Positions 33,190 through 41,124 of a stretch of 64,000 nucleotides of DNA are shown here, piece after piece. The notes under the pieces are model-generated. The model was given only the letters and a program-made list of their open reading frames with translations, was not told where the DNA came from and made no database searches. Origin of the DNA: Pseudovibrio ascidiaceicola. Lineage in GTDB: Bacteria > Pseudomonadota > Alphaproteobacteria > Rhizobiales > Stappiaceae. The position numbers and the translations under genes are program-made. Position 1 is the stretch's first letter. Every line of letters begins with the position of its first letter. The stretch is from contig NZ_FOSK01000012.1 of assembly GCF_900114245.1 (NCBI RefSeq), forward strand, positions 1 through 64,000, written 5' to 3'.

Positions 33190-34428
33190 TTAGGAGTTTG
33201 GCACGTCGCTCAAATGACGGGCAATTGCCTGAAACAGCGCGATCGACTTCATCTTCACCATCTCCTTATCGCGTTGATAAGAGGGATAGGTCGAAGTTTT
33301 AGCGATCACCACATTCCGAGCTGGGTTGATGTAAAGGAACTGGCCGTGAATGCCGATTGCGGTGAAATCACCTTGATCGGATTCCAGTGGCAGCCACCAC
33401 TGGTATTTATATCCAAGCGGAGAGGGGCTCTCCGGATTGTTATAGCCCGGCATCAAGCGCGGCTCATCCGGCGTGACTGATGTGTTGATCCACTCTTCAG
33501 ACACGATGCGCTCGCCTTTGTGGTTCAAACCACCCCGCTCCAGCACCATTCCCACACGCAACATATCGCGCAAGCGGATGTTCACCCCACCAAAGACAAC
33601 TGGTTCACCTTCCTGATCCACCATGATTTCTGCAGAGGATTCTGCGCCAATCTTGGACCAGAGCTTTTCGTTGAACCACTCTTTGTAGGGTTTGCCAGTC
33701 GCTCCGCGCAGCACCCAACCCACAACATGCGTATCAATTGAAGAGTAGCGATTGTAGGTTCCCGGCTCCAGCTCTCGCGGCACATCCTTGGTGAAATCAT
33801 CCTGAGAGCCCAGCAGGATTGCAACGACGGACTGGACGATGTCGGAATTCAGATCAGCGTAGTTCTCGTTCCAACGCACACCCGACGACATTTCCAGCAC
33901 GTCTTTCAGACGAACCCCGTCGTAAGCCGTTCCCTTGAGCTCCGGCACATACTTGACGACCTGATCTTCCACACTGTCGATCAGCCCTTCATCCAGCGCC
34001 ACACCAACAAGAATGGAGGCCATGGATTTGGACACCGACATCTGAATAGCGTGGGTCTCAGCGGTGTTGCCACGATCATAGTACTCATGGATCAACTTAC
34101 CATTGTGCATGATGGCAAGGCCGGTGGTGTGGGAATCCAGAATGTAATCTGCCGTTGAGGCTGCCTCGCCCTTGTACATAAAGGTCGCTGGCATCGGCGA
34201 CGCCTGATGCGCCCGAGGCAATTCATAGGTCTCGTCCGGCGCTTCAACCGTGGTACTGGAGTACTCTTTGTAAAGCGACCTGAATTTCTGATCGATGTTC
34301 TCAGGCTTGAATGCATCCGCATAAGCCATCACGGCGCGGATCTCGGCAATATCTTGCCGGAAGTAAAAAGCACCCGCTGCCAACAGCAGCACAACGGCCA
34401 GAACACCCCAGCCAATCTTCTTCAACAT
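33190..34428 (-). CDS. Membrane-anchored serine hydrolase of the beta-lactamase (class C) family
   Basis: 412 residues. An N-terminal signal anchor (residues 5-23) puts the enzyme in the periplasm. The nucleophile motif is S131-V-S-K134 with the following SMASILVG helix, the second motif is in 'GTYNRYSSIDTHVVGWVL' (Tyr), and the third in 'GIHGQFLYINP' (HGQ in place of KTG), the arrangement of 6-aminohexanoate-dimer hydrolase/EstB-like esterases rather than of true beta-lactamases. Substrate unknown. GGGGGGA upstream of the ATG. Confidence 0.88.
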   Translation of the reverse strand: MLKKIGWGVLAVVLLLAAGAFYFRQDIAEIRAVMAYADAFKPENIDQKFRSLYKEYSSTTVEAPDETYELPRAHQASPMPATFMYKGEAASTADYILDSHTTGLAIMHNGKLIHEYYDRGNTAETHAIQMSVSKSMASILVGVALDEGLIDSVEDQVVKYVPELKGTAYDGVRLKDVLEMSSGVRWNENYADLNSDIVQSVVAILLGSQDDFTKDVPRELEPGTYNRYSSIDTHVVGWVLRGATGKPYKEWFNEKLWSKIGAESSAEIMVDQEGEPVVFGGVNIRLRDMLRVGMVLERGGLNHKGERIVSEEWINTSVTPDEPRLMPGYNNPESPSPLGYKYQWWLPLESDQGDFTAIGIHGQFLYINPARNVVIAKTSTYPSYQRDKEMVKMKSIALFQAIARHLSDVPNS

Positions 34429-34642
34429 GATGTCCCCCCAATCGCGGTGAAAGATCTAAGCCTCCAGAGCGAACCCAAACCTTACGCATAGGTTAAGCGC
34501 TTGTAAAGCGAGCCTCTGGCAACTTAAGAGCGGTGTATTACCCAATTAAACGCAATTAAAACATAAGCGCTCACACAACCTTTGCGGGTTTCCTGTTTAA
34601 TGCTGGCGACCTTCTTTTCTCAAAGTGGTGGGAGCAAATGGC

Positions 34643-34996
34643 ATGCAGACAAAAGCAAAAACAACCCTTATTGCACTAAGTTTTCTCATATTTTCAACGG
34701 GTTATGGCGTGGCGCAAATCAACAACTTTGCTGACGACCCAACAGCCAACGCCGATGCTAATCCACTGAAGTCGGAATACCCCGACATCGTGAGTCCAGT
34801 ATCAGATTGTCCCGACATAGCAGAAAAATACCGCACCGGCGGCACTGGAGCAGATCCTCTGGGTTATCCGCCAAACTTTGGTTTCACGGACATGTCTTCC
34901 GCTGATCAGGAAGCCTGCATCAAGGAAATCAATAAGGATGGTAACATCAACGAGAAGCAGGAAACCCAGGAAGAAAACAACATTCTGCAGAACTGA
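34643..34996 (+). CDS. Exported protein of unknown function
   Basis: 117 residues with a clear signal peptide (MQTKAKTTLIALSFLIFSTGYGVAQ, cleavage after AQ) and a short, acidic, Asn/Gln-rich mature part with two cysteines ('SDCPDIAEK' and 'DQEACIKEINKDG'). The 'INKDGNINEKQ' end has an EF-hand-like spacing of acidic residues but no complete loop. GGGAG precedes the ATG at 34643; a GTG at 34625 is less likely. No family recognised. Confidence 0.65.
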   Translation: MQTKAKTTLIALSFLIFSTGYGVAQINNFADDPTANADANPLKSEYPDIVSPVSDCPDIAEKYRTGGTGADPLGYPPNFGFTDMSSADQEACIKEINKDGNINEKQETQEENNILQN

Positions 34997-35025
34997 TGGC
35001 GGCCAGCTTCCTCCTTAAGTATCTG

Positions 35026-35877
35026 TTATTGCAAAGGTAAGCAGATCTCGACAACGAGATCTTCAGGTGCTGTGTTGGTTGGGCTGTTCCAAAACACTTC
35101 ATAGCACGGGTGGTCTGCTGCCTCTTCTCCAGAGCTCGGTAGCCACACGCCATAAAGGTAATGAAAAGCGGCGCGCAAACCAGCATAAGGCCCTTGATGG
35201 CGCAGCACAGCACAGCGACCAGCCGGAATGCTATGTGTTTCAAGTCCTTCAGTATTTTCGAATTTAGACGGAACAACCGCCCCCACACGAGACCGCAGCT
35301 CCTCCGCAGAAACAATCGACGGATCATCGTAATAGATGCCAACAAACGGCCCACATTTCCGGATTACACCACGAGAAGACAGCATCGCCGCCAACTTGCT
35401 ATAGACGACTCCCATGTCAGAATAGGAGCCACGATGAGAAAGGACCTGCAAGACTTTCTCCGGCTCATCTCGAACTTCCACCGGATGCATTGAAAAGATA
35501 CTGCTTTTCTCTAACGCAGTCACAGGAGCCGCGCTTTTGCGCTCGCGGAACTGGCCGGGAGCGACGCCATATTCTCCTTTGAACGCACGAGAAAAACTCT
35601 GCGCGCTAGGGTAGCCATATCTCTCGGCAATCTCTGTAACGGCTTGTTTAGTCTGAATTAAATCCAACGCTGCACGGTTCAAACGAATGCGGCGAATGGA
35701 GGTCGCAAGCGTTTCACCGCGCATGCTCTGGAAAACTCGATGCCAATGAAAGCGCGACATGCAGGCGACATCAGCCAAAGCATCAAGGCTTAGATCTCCA
35801 TCCAGATTCTCATAGATGTACTCAAGAACACGCAGCATTCGTTTCTCATAGGCAGCCTTGTTCTGCTCCGCTTTCAC
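35026..35877 (-). CDS. AraC-family regulator with GyrI-like effector domain
   Basis: 283 residues: N-terminal AraC DNA-binding domain (residues 10-115; 'LSLDALADVACMSRFHWHRVFQSMRGETLATSIRRIRLNRAALDLI' and 'AVTEIAERYGYPSAQSFSRAFKGEYGVAPGQFR') fused to a C-terminal GyrI-like small-molecule-binding domain ('VEVRDEPEKVLQVLSHRGSYSDMG...GPYAGLRAAFHYLYGVWLPSSG...YEVFWNSP...DLVVEICLPL'), the Rob/SbmC-type layout. Members bind drugs or other small lipophilic molecules. Start is a GTG at 35877. Target not evident. Confidence 0.9.
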   Translation of the reverse strand: MKAEQNKAAYEKRMLRVLEYIYENLDGDLSLDALADVACMSRFHWHRVFQSMRGETLATSIRRIRLNRAALDLIQTKQAVTEIAERYGYPSAQSFSRAFKGEYGVAPGQFRERKSAAPVTALEKSSIFSMHPVEVRDEPEKVLQVLSHRGSYSDMGVVYSKLAAMLSSRGVIRKCGPFVGIYYDDPSIVSAEELRSRVGAVVPSKFENTEGLETHSIPAGRCAVLRHQGPYAGLRAAFHYLYGVWLPSSGEEAADHPCYEVFWNSPTNTAPEDLVVEICLPLQ

Positions 35878-36246
35878 GTCCCGTTCCCTCTGCCTGTCAT
35901 CATTTCCACCCTTACAACACAGAGGGACTGAACATATCTTGCTATCTTGACCTTAGAGCAGGCATGCCAAGCTGATTCATGAGGGAACTGAAGTCATCTT
36001 TACTAGCGACTTGCTTTGAGTATTTCCACCTATTGCTGAATTCTCATGTCAGCTCATCTTACACGCTTTCTTTCAGAAACTGACAGTTCTTTGAGCTCCG
36101 ACGGTGACTTAGTCACTTTCACGAGTAAATTTCTGAAATTTTACTTATAAAACGGTTGCTTTTCGGCCCTTGGCTCGGATAAAGCGGAGGCAACAATTGG
36201 CCAAGTATCGGGCTATGGCCTAATCAAAACAATCTAAGGATTGCAA
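35878..36246. other. Divergent noncoding region before fpr
   Basis: 369 bp between the AraC gene (minus) and fpr (plus). It must hold both promoters; an AT-rich run at 36125-36150 is a plausible place for that of fpr. No gene or structured element identified. Confidence 0.55.
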
Positions 36247-37083
36247 ATGACCGACGCAGCGTTGGCCCCAGCTCCTGTGCTTGATCAGGAAGCCAAGACC
36301 GAATTTCCTATTCCGGCAAACGTATTTGCCGAAAAAGTAGTGTCCGTAAAGCACTACACTGACCGCCTGTTTAAATTCCGCATTACGCGCCCAAGCTCTT
36401 TCCGTTTCCGCTCTGGCGAGTTTGTCATGATCGGCCTGCCAAATGCTGAGAAGCCGGTTTTCCGTGCTTACTCCATCGCAAGCCCATCCTGGGACGAAGA
36501 GCTGGAGTTCTTCTCCATTAAAGTTCAGGACGGTCCGCTCACCGAGCACCTGCAGAAGATCCAGCCAGGCGATACCGTTCTTATGCGTAAGAAGCCGACC
36601 GGTACACTCGTAAACGATGCCCTGATCCCAGGTCGACGTCTTTATATGTTCTCTACCGGTACTGGTGTCGCTCCGTTCGCATCATTGATCCGCGACCCAG
36701 AAACCTATGAGAAGTTTGAAGAAGTTATTCTGACCCAGACTTGCCGCGAAGTGAATGAACTCACCTACGCGAAGGAACTGGTTGAGGAAGTGAAGAACGA
36801 TCCACTGGTTGGTGAGTTCGCAGCTGGCAAACTGCGCCTGCACACAGCAGCGACCCGCGAGCCATATCCTTGTCAGGAACGCATCACCAATCTGATCGAA
36901 AACGGCAAGCTTTTTGAAGACCTTGGCGTACCAAAGCTTGATCCTGCCATTGACCGCGGCATGATCTGTGGCTCCATGGAAATGATCAACGACACCAAGG
37001 CGATCCTTGAAAAGCATGGCCTTGAAGAAGGTTCCAACGCTGCCCCATCTACATTCGTGGTTGAGCGCGCATTCGTTGGCTAA
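36247..37083 (+). CDS. fpr: Ferredoxin(flavodoxin)-NADP+ reductase
   Basis: Cytoplasmic FAD enzyme that moves electrons between NADPH and ferredoxin or flavodoxin, 278 residues. FAD motif RAYS at 73-76, NADP motif STGTGVAPF at 136-144, and the bacterial subclass I end 'TFVVERAFVG'. The Val-Glu-Arg-Ala-Phe-Val tail after the aromatic-binding position is typical for alphaproteobacterial Fpr. ATG at 36247 with AAGGA upstream. It lies next to a Rieske oxygenase, which needs such a reductase, but they are convergent and separated by a terminator. Often induced under oxidative stress. Confidence 0.93.
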   Translation: MTDAALAPAPVLDQEAKTEFPIPANVFAEKVVSVKHYTDRLFKFRITRPSSFRFRSGEFVMIGLPNAEKPVFRAYSIASPSWDEELEFFSIKVQDGPLTEHLQKIQPGDTVLMRKKPTGTLVNDALIPGRRLYMFSTGTGVAPFASLIRDPETYEKFEEVILTQTCREVNELTYAKELVEEVKNDPLVGEFAAGKLRLHTAATREPYPCQERITNLIENGKLFEDLGVPKLDPAIDRGMICGSMEMINDTKAILEKHGLEEGSNAAPSTFVVERAFVG

Positions 37084-37110
37084 GCCTTTTGCTTCAGAAT
37101 TTCGCGAGAA

Positions 37111-37141
37111 GCCCGCTGTTCATTCAGCGGGCTTTTCTTTT
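37111..37141 (+). terminator. Rho-independent terminator after fpr
   Basis: Perfect 8-bp stem GCCCGCTG / CAGCGGGC, 6-base loop, followed by TTTTCTTTTG. Confidence 0.9.
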
Positions 37142-37157
37142 GCCTGCCCATCTCAGC

Positions 37158-38318
37158 TCATGCCTCTTCTGTCACTTTCATCGCATCTTCAAGGACTTGG
37201 TTAAACCGATCAAGCGCCCCTTCAAAGCGACCAAAAGTCAGATGCGTGTTGGCCCCGGATGTAAACCCTTGCTGAATCTCTTCGCCCAACTCAAAGTCTT
37301 CCTTCAGGGTCGTCGAGGTGATCGCTTGATTACGGACCCAGTGCTTCTGCATTTCGTCAGTTTGTGGCATGGAGTTCGGGACCAGCGTCGCCAATCGGAC
37401 CCGTGTGCGGTTAACGGCAAGCGGCTCACAATGCACCCAGACAACATGATCTTGCTGAACAAGCAGCTGCGTTCCAGGCAAAACTGAATAGATGATGTTG
37501 GCGTGCTCACGAATACTCCACTCGTCCTGAGGTTTATCTCTCAGCTCAAACAGAGTGATGCGCGGCAACACGGACCGCATGTTCCCTCCCAGCATCTGAT
37601 AACTGGAGAGGTTATCCGGAAAGTAGGGGCCAATCGTTTTGCGGTGGGCCACGCGGAAATGATAGGCCTCGATCCCGCCTTCAAGCAGTGTCTTCCAATT
37701 AGCCGCAATTTCAAAGGTTTCTTCCACCGCGATCCGATGATCAGCGAGCCCCAGCCATGATAAGTCGTCGGAAAGTGGTGCAAGGCATTGCTGGATTTCC
37801 CCTGCATTCCGAATCTCTGGATCGGCAATGACCCAAATAAAGCCGTGGGCTTCCAAAACTGGAAGTTCCCTCAGGCCATATTGAGAGCGATCCAGATCCG
37901 GAAAGCCTTGCTGCTCCTGTGGCACCGCTACCAAGTTGCCTTGGTTGGACCATGTCCATGCATGGTACGGGCAGGAAAACCTTTGTTTACAGCCAGTTTC
38001 CTCTCTCACCAGCTTAGCACCACGGTGGCGACACACATTGAGAAACGCATGAGCTTCTCCCTCAGCATTTCTGGTCAACAGCACAGGAAGTCCGGAAACC
38101 GATCGGCTTAGGAAAGCATTTGCCTTGGACAGTTCTGTAGATTGCGCAGCAGCAACAGGCTTGCCGCGAAACAAAGCCGCCATTTCCTGAGCAAAGCGAT
38201 CAGGGCAACTGTACCGTTCCACTGGGGAAAGCGTGACTTTCTCATCCAAGAACTTCTCGTTCTTCGCATCCAACCCAAGCAGTTCAGCAATCAAACCAAT
38301 TTCTTCATCCCGTGTCAT
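37158..38318 (-). CDS. Rieske non-heme iron oxygenase, alpha subunit type
   Basis: Aromatic-ring-hydroxylating-dioxygenase-like oxygenase, 386 residues. The Rieske 2Fe-2S ligands are C96-R-H98 and C116-P-Y-H119. The mononuclear iron site is in 'NWKTLLEGGIEAYHFRVAH' (H220 and H225, Glu as bridge). It resembles single-component or two-component oxygenases for quaternary amines or aromatic substrates; no beta subunit follows. Electron donor is not encoded in the same operon. Two TetR operators lie in its promoter, and the TetR gene is divergent. Confidence 0.9.
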   Translation of the reverse strand: MTRDEEIGLIAELLGLDAKNEKFLDEKVTLSPVERYSCPDRFAQEMAALFRGKPVAAAQSTELSKANAFLSRSVSGLPVLLTRNAEGEAHAFLNVCRHRGAKLVREETGCKQRFSCPYHAWTWSNQGNLVAVPQEQQGFPDLDRSQYGLRELPVLEAHGFIWVIADPEIRNAGEIQQCLAPLSDDLSWLGLADHRIAVEETFEIAANWKTLLEGGIEAYHFRVAHRKTIGPYFPDNLSSYQMLGGNMRSVLPRITLFELRDKPQDEWSIREHANIIYSVLPGTQLLVQQDHVVWVHCEPLAVNRTRVRLATLVPNSMPQTDEMQKHWVRNQAITSTTLKEDFELGEEIQQGFTSGANTHLTFGRFEGALDRFNQVLEDAMKVTEEA

Positions 38319-38330
38319 GGCAAACCCTCC

Positions 38331-38370
38331 ACTTACCGATCGGTAAGTATAAACTTACCACTTGGTAAGT
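38331..38370. promoter_or_regulatory. Two tandem TetR operators in the oxygenase/tetR promoter
   Basis: Copy 1 is a perfect 18-bp palindrome ACTTACCGATCGGTAAGT (38331-38348). Copy 2 is ACTTACC-N4-GGTAAGT (38353-38370). Centres are 22 bp apart, two helical turns. Position between divergent genes indicates control of both by the TetR protein at 38411. Confidence 0.85.
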
Positions 38371-38410
38371 TGTCAAGTTTATCCTATACAGAACCTAAAG
38401 GGAGCAGGAT

Positions 38411-39004
38411 TTGGATCAATACGCAGACAGCCCCAGAACGCGTTACATCACAGCAGCGAGCGCGGTCTTTGCCCACAAGGGGTATCACGCCGCAAGCCTC
38501 GCAGGCATTGCAGACCAACTTGGGGTGACCAAACAGGCTCTGCTTCATTTCTTCGGCTCAAAGGTCGTGCTTTATGAGGAGGTGCTCAGCGCGCTTTCTG
38601 ATCGGTTGTTGTCTTCAATCGAAAACGTCGAAGGAACTACGCCAGAAGCCATGCTGCGCACATTCTTCCTTCACCTCTCACAGGACGCACTTTGCAATGT
38701 GGAGGACACGCAATTAGTCGCCAGAGCCCTGCTGGATGCCCAGACAACTTCCGAGAACTGGCCGATGAAGCCTTTTCTGGATGCACTGGGCGCACTGGCC
38801 CACAAGACGAAACGCTGGTCAAAAGCCTCGGATGCTGAGTTGTTTTGTTGGATTTACCAGCATATCGGCTCAATCCAGCATTTCGCTATTTCGCAGACCA
38901 CACTCCGAGGCATGTATGGCGCAGAAGCTTTCGACGTGCTGAAGGAGACGCACCAAGCACAGCTCCGCGCGGCTCTTGCAGATCTGGAGAACGACCCGGT
39001 CTAG
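38411..39004 (+). CDS. TetR/AcrR-family transcriptional regulator
   Basis: 197-residue repressor. The TetR helix-turn-helix is 'RYITAASAVFAHKGYHAASLAGIADQLGVTKQALLHFFGSKVVLYEEVL' (residues 9-57); the C-terminal domain is ligand-binding and not assignable. It starts at a TTG at 38411 with GGGAG upstream. Divergent from the Rieske oxygenase; the double palindrome in between is almost certainly its operator. The inducer is probably the oxygenase substrate. Confidence 0.9.
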   Translation: MDQYADSPRTRYITAASAVFAHKGYHAASLAGIADQLGVTKQALLHFFGSKVVLYEEVLSALSDRLLSSIENVEGTTPEAMLRTFFLHLSQDALCNVEDTQLVARALLDAQTTSENWPMKPFLDALGALAHKTKRWSKASDAELFCWIYQHIGSIQHFAISQTTLRGMYGAEAFDVLKETHQAQLRAALADLENDPV

Positions 39005-40782
39005 CCGTTCAACTCAAGCCGCTCGTGGATCTGAGTAATCTCGTCTTTCCATTGCACCTGCAGGTGAGGGGACTGTCTGTTAGGCCGCCGCGCCAGATCC
39101 GCTTCCATCAGCGTTTCCAACTCAATCAACCGTTCAAGCAATTCATCTTCACCCGAGTGATCCGGTTCAGGAGCACTTTCCCCAACCGTAGTGTCGACAA
39201 CTGATTGTGAAGCAGCATCCGCTTTGACAGCTTTCACCTGAACTTCAGCGATCAACGCATAAGCCGCATCCGCATCGTTAACCTCCTGCAGACGTCCATT
39301 TTGCACGACCCAGAACCGGTTGCACGTCGCTTCCACCAGATGCCTGTCATGCGAGACCAACAAGAATGAACCGTTAAACGACTGAAGTTGGTTTGACAGC
39401 TCATTACGACCGTATAGGTCCAGATGGTTGGTCGGCTCATCAAGCATCATCAGGTTGGCTTGCACCTGAGACAGAGAGACAAGCAACAGACGCGCGCGCT
39501 CACCGCCGCTCAATTGAGAGATTTTCTGTGACAACTGATTGTACTTGAAGCCAGCCGCAATAATGGTCTTTTCGCAGTCAGGCACCCGCAGATCGACACC
39601 AAGAGCTTCTCCAACAGACACCATACCCTCAACCAGATTAGCTTCCCCCGGAAGCTGCTGAAGCGTCTGATCATAAAACGCAATCCGACATCGAGGATGA
39701 ACCCGAACATCGCCCGCTTCACTCGTCCGTTTCTCCCAACAGCAGCGCAACAGGCTGGATTTACCCGTCCCGTTCGCCCCCATCACCGCAATCCGGTCAC
39801 CGGGCCGCACAGCAATGTCATCGACATTGTATAAGAAGACATCCGCCACAGGCGGTGTCACGTTCAGGTCTTTCAGTTGAACCAGTCGGTCAGCCTGAAT
39901 TTGCTCTCCGGCAATAGACAGGTTCCACGGATAAGCCTCGACGGCGTCAGTCTGGTCGTCCTTCATTCGGTCAACCATTTTCTCCATGGACTTGGCTTTG
40001 CGAGATAGGTCTTCGTTGTCGTACGTCCGCCCCCAATCCGCGAGACGTTTGGCACTTGCCTCAACGCGCTTGATCTCTTTTTCCTCGGAGTCACGCCGGG
40101 CAATACGTGCTTGCGTCAAAACTTCATGCTCTGCCAAGGCCTTCGTGCAGGGCAAATCGAAGGCATGCAGTTTGCGATCCTGAAGAATCCAGGTGCGGTT
40201 GGTGACGGAATCGAGCAGGGTCGCGTCATGAGAGATCATCAGAAAGCTGCCCTTCCATGATTTCAGGAAGCTTTCGAGCCACATGATTGTTGGCAGATCC
40301 AAATGGTTGCTTGGCTCATCCAGCAACAACAGGTTCGGCTCTGTCATCAAAGCACGTGCCAGCATGAGCCGTGTCATCTGGCCACCACTGAGGTCTTTAC
40401 AAAGCACAGCGGACTGGTGAGGTTCAAACCCCATTTCCGGCAGCATCACATCTACCTTCCAGTCCATCCAGTCACGCTTGTCCTTCGGCAGCGCATCACG
40501 AACAGCCTCAGCCAGCGTCAGTTCCATCAATTGCTTGGGAAGATGCTGCTCAACGCAGGAAACGACAGCAGCACGAGAAACCGAGATGCTGCCCTCACTT
40601 GGTTCATTACGACCAGCAAGGATGTTGAGAAAGGTCGACTTACCGCACCCGTTGTGGCCCACGAGTCCAATCCGGTCGCCTGCATTGAGCCCGAAGGAGT
40701 GGTTTTCAAACAACACACGCTCAGGCGACTGCTGCCACAGACCACTGCCGGTTATCAATGGATTGCTACTGGACTTCGCCAT
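39001..40782 (-). CDS. ABC-F family ATPase (translation-associated)
   Basis: 593 residues with two ABC cassettes and no membrane segments. Cassette 1: Walker A GHNGCGKS (42-49), signature LSGGQMTR, Walker B LLLLDEPSNHLD. Between them is a charged helical linker ('ARIARRDSEEKEIKRVEASAKRLADWGRTYDNEDLSRKAKSMEKMVDRM'). Cassette 2: GANGTGKSS, LSGGERARL, LMMLDEPTNHLD. A C-terminal acidic/coiled extension follows. ABC-F proteins bind the ribosomal E site and help translation or protect against antibiotics; the exact subgroup is unclear. Converges with tetR (4-bp overlap). Confidence 0.92.
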   Translation of the reverse strand: MAKSSSNPLITGSGLWQQSPERVLFENHSFGLNAGDRIGLVGHNGCGKSTFLNILAGRNEPSEGSISVSRAAVVSCVEQHLPKQLMELTLAEAVRDALPKDKRDWMDWKVDVMLPEMGFEPHQSAVLCKDLSGGQMTRLMLARALMTEPNLLLLDEPSNHLDLPTIMWLESFLKSWKGSFLMISHDATLLDSVTNRTWILQDRKLHAFDLPCTKALAEHEVLTQARIARRDSEEKEIKRVEASAKRLADWGRTYDNEDLSRKAKSMEKMVDRMKDDQTDAVEAYPWNLSIAGEQIQADRLVQLKDLNVTPPVADVFLYNVDDIAVRPGDRIAVMGANGTGKSSLLRCCWEKRTSEAGDVRVHPRCRIAFYDQTLQQLPGEANLVEGMVSVGEALGVDLRVPDCEKTIIAAGFKYNQLSQKISQLSGGERARLLLVSLSQVQANLMMLDEPTNHLDLYGRNELSNQLQSFNGSFLLVSHDRHLVEATCNRFWVVQNGRLQEVNDADAAYALIAEVQVKAVKADAASQSVVDTTVGESAPEPDHSGEDELLERLIELETLMEADLARRPNRQSPHLQVQWKDEITQIHERLELNG

Positions 40783-41124
40783 GGGACCGTGCCTCCCAAC
40801 ACATAAAACATTAAGAAAACGGATTAGAGAAAAATTGCGAAACTTCCAAGAGGGCGGGAGGTGTAATGCAGCAAGGGCACTTCAACTTAAGGGAGAACAG
40901 AGGATTTCGCGTCACACATATTCGCAGAAAACTCGGAATATACCTCACAAAAAGAATGTAGTTTGAATGGTTTCAATCGACAAGAAAACCAAAATTCAGT
41001 GTCTGTCGAACACTTTAGCGCATCACAGTTTGTCTAGAGTTTTCATTCCTCACTCCTTATTCTAATCTGCCTTAATTTACTATTTTCGCACAGTTTATAC
41101 GATTGCCGTGATAGACGATCCGCA
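40783..41124. other. Noncoding region between ABC-F gene and dnaE2
   Basis: 342 bp. Contains the promoter side of the ABC-F gene and the 3' side of dnaE2. No typical terminator or gene seen. Confidence 0.55.

Noticed and set aside
33190-34428. True class C beta-lactamase
   Set aside because: The third motif is HGQ rather than KTG and the protein is membrane-anchored, as in esterase/NylB-like hydrolases.
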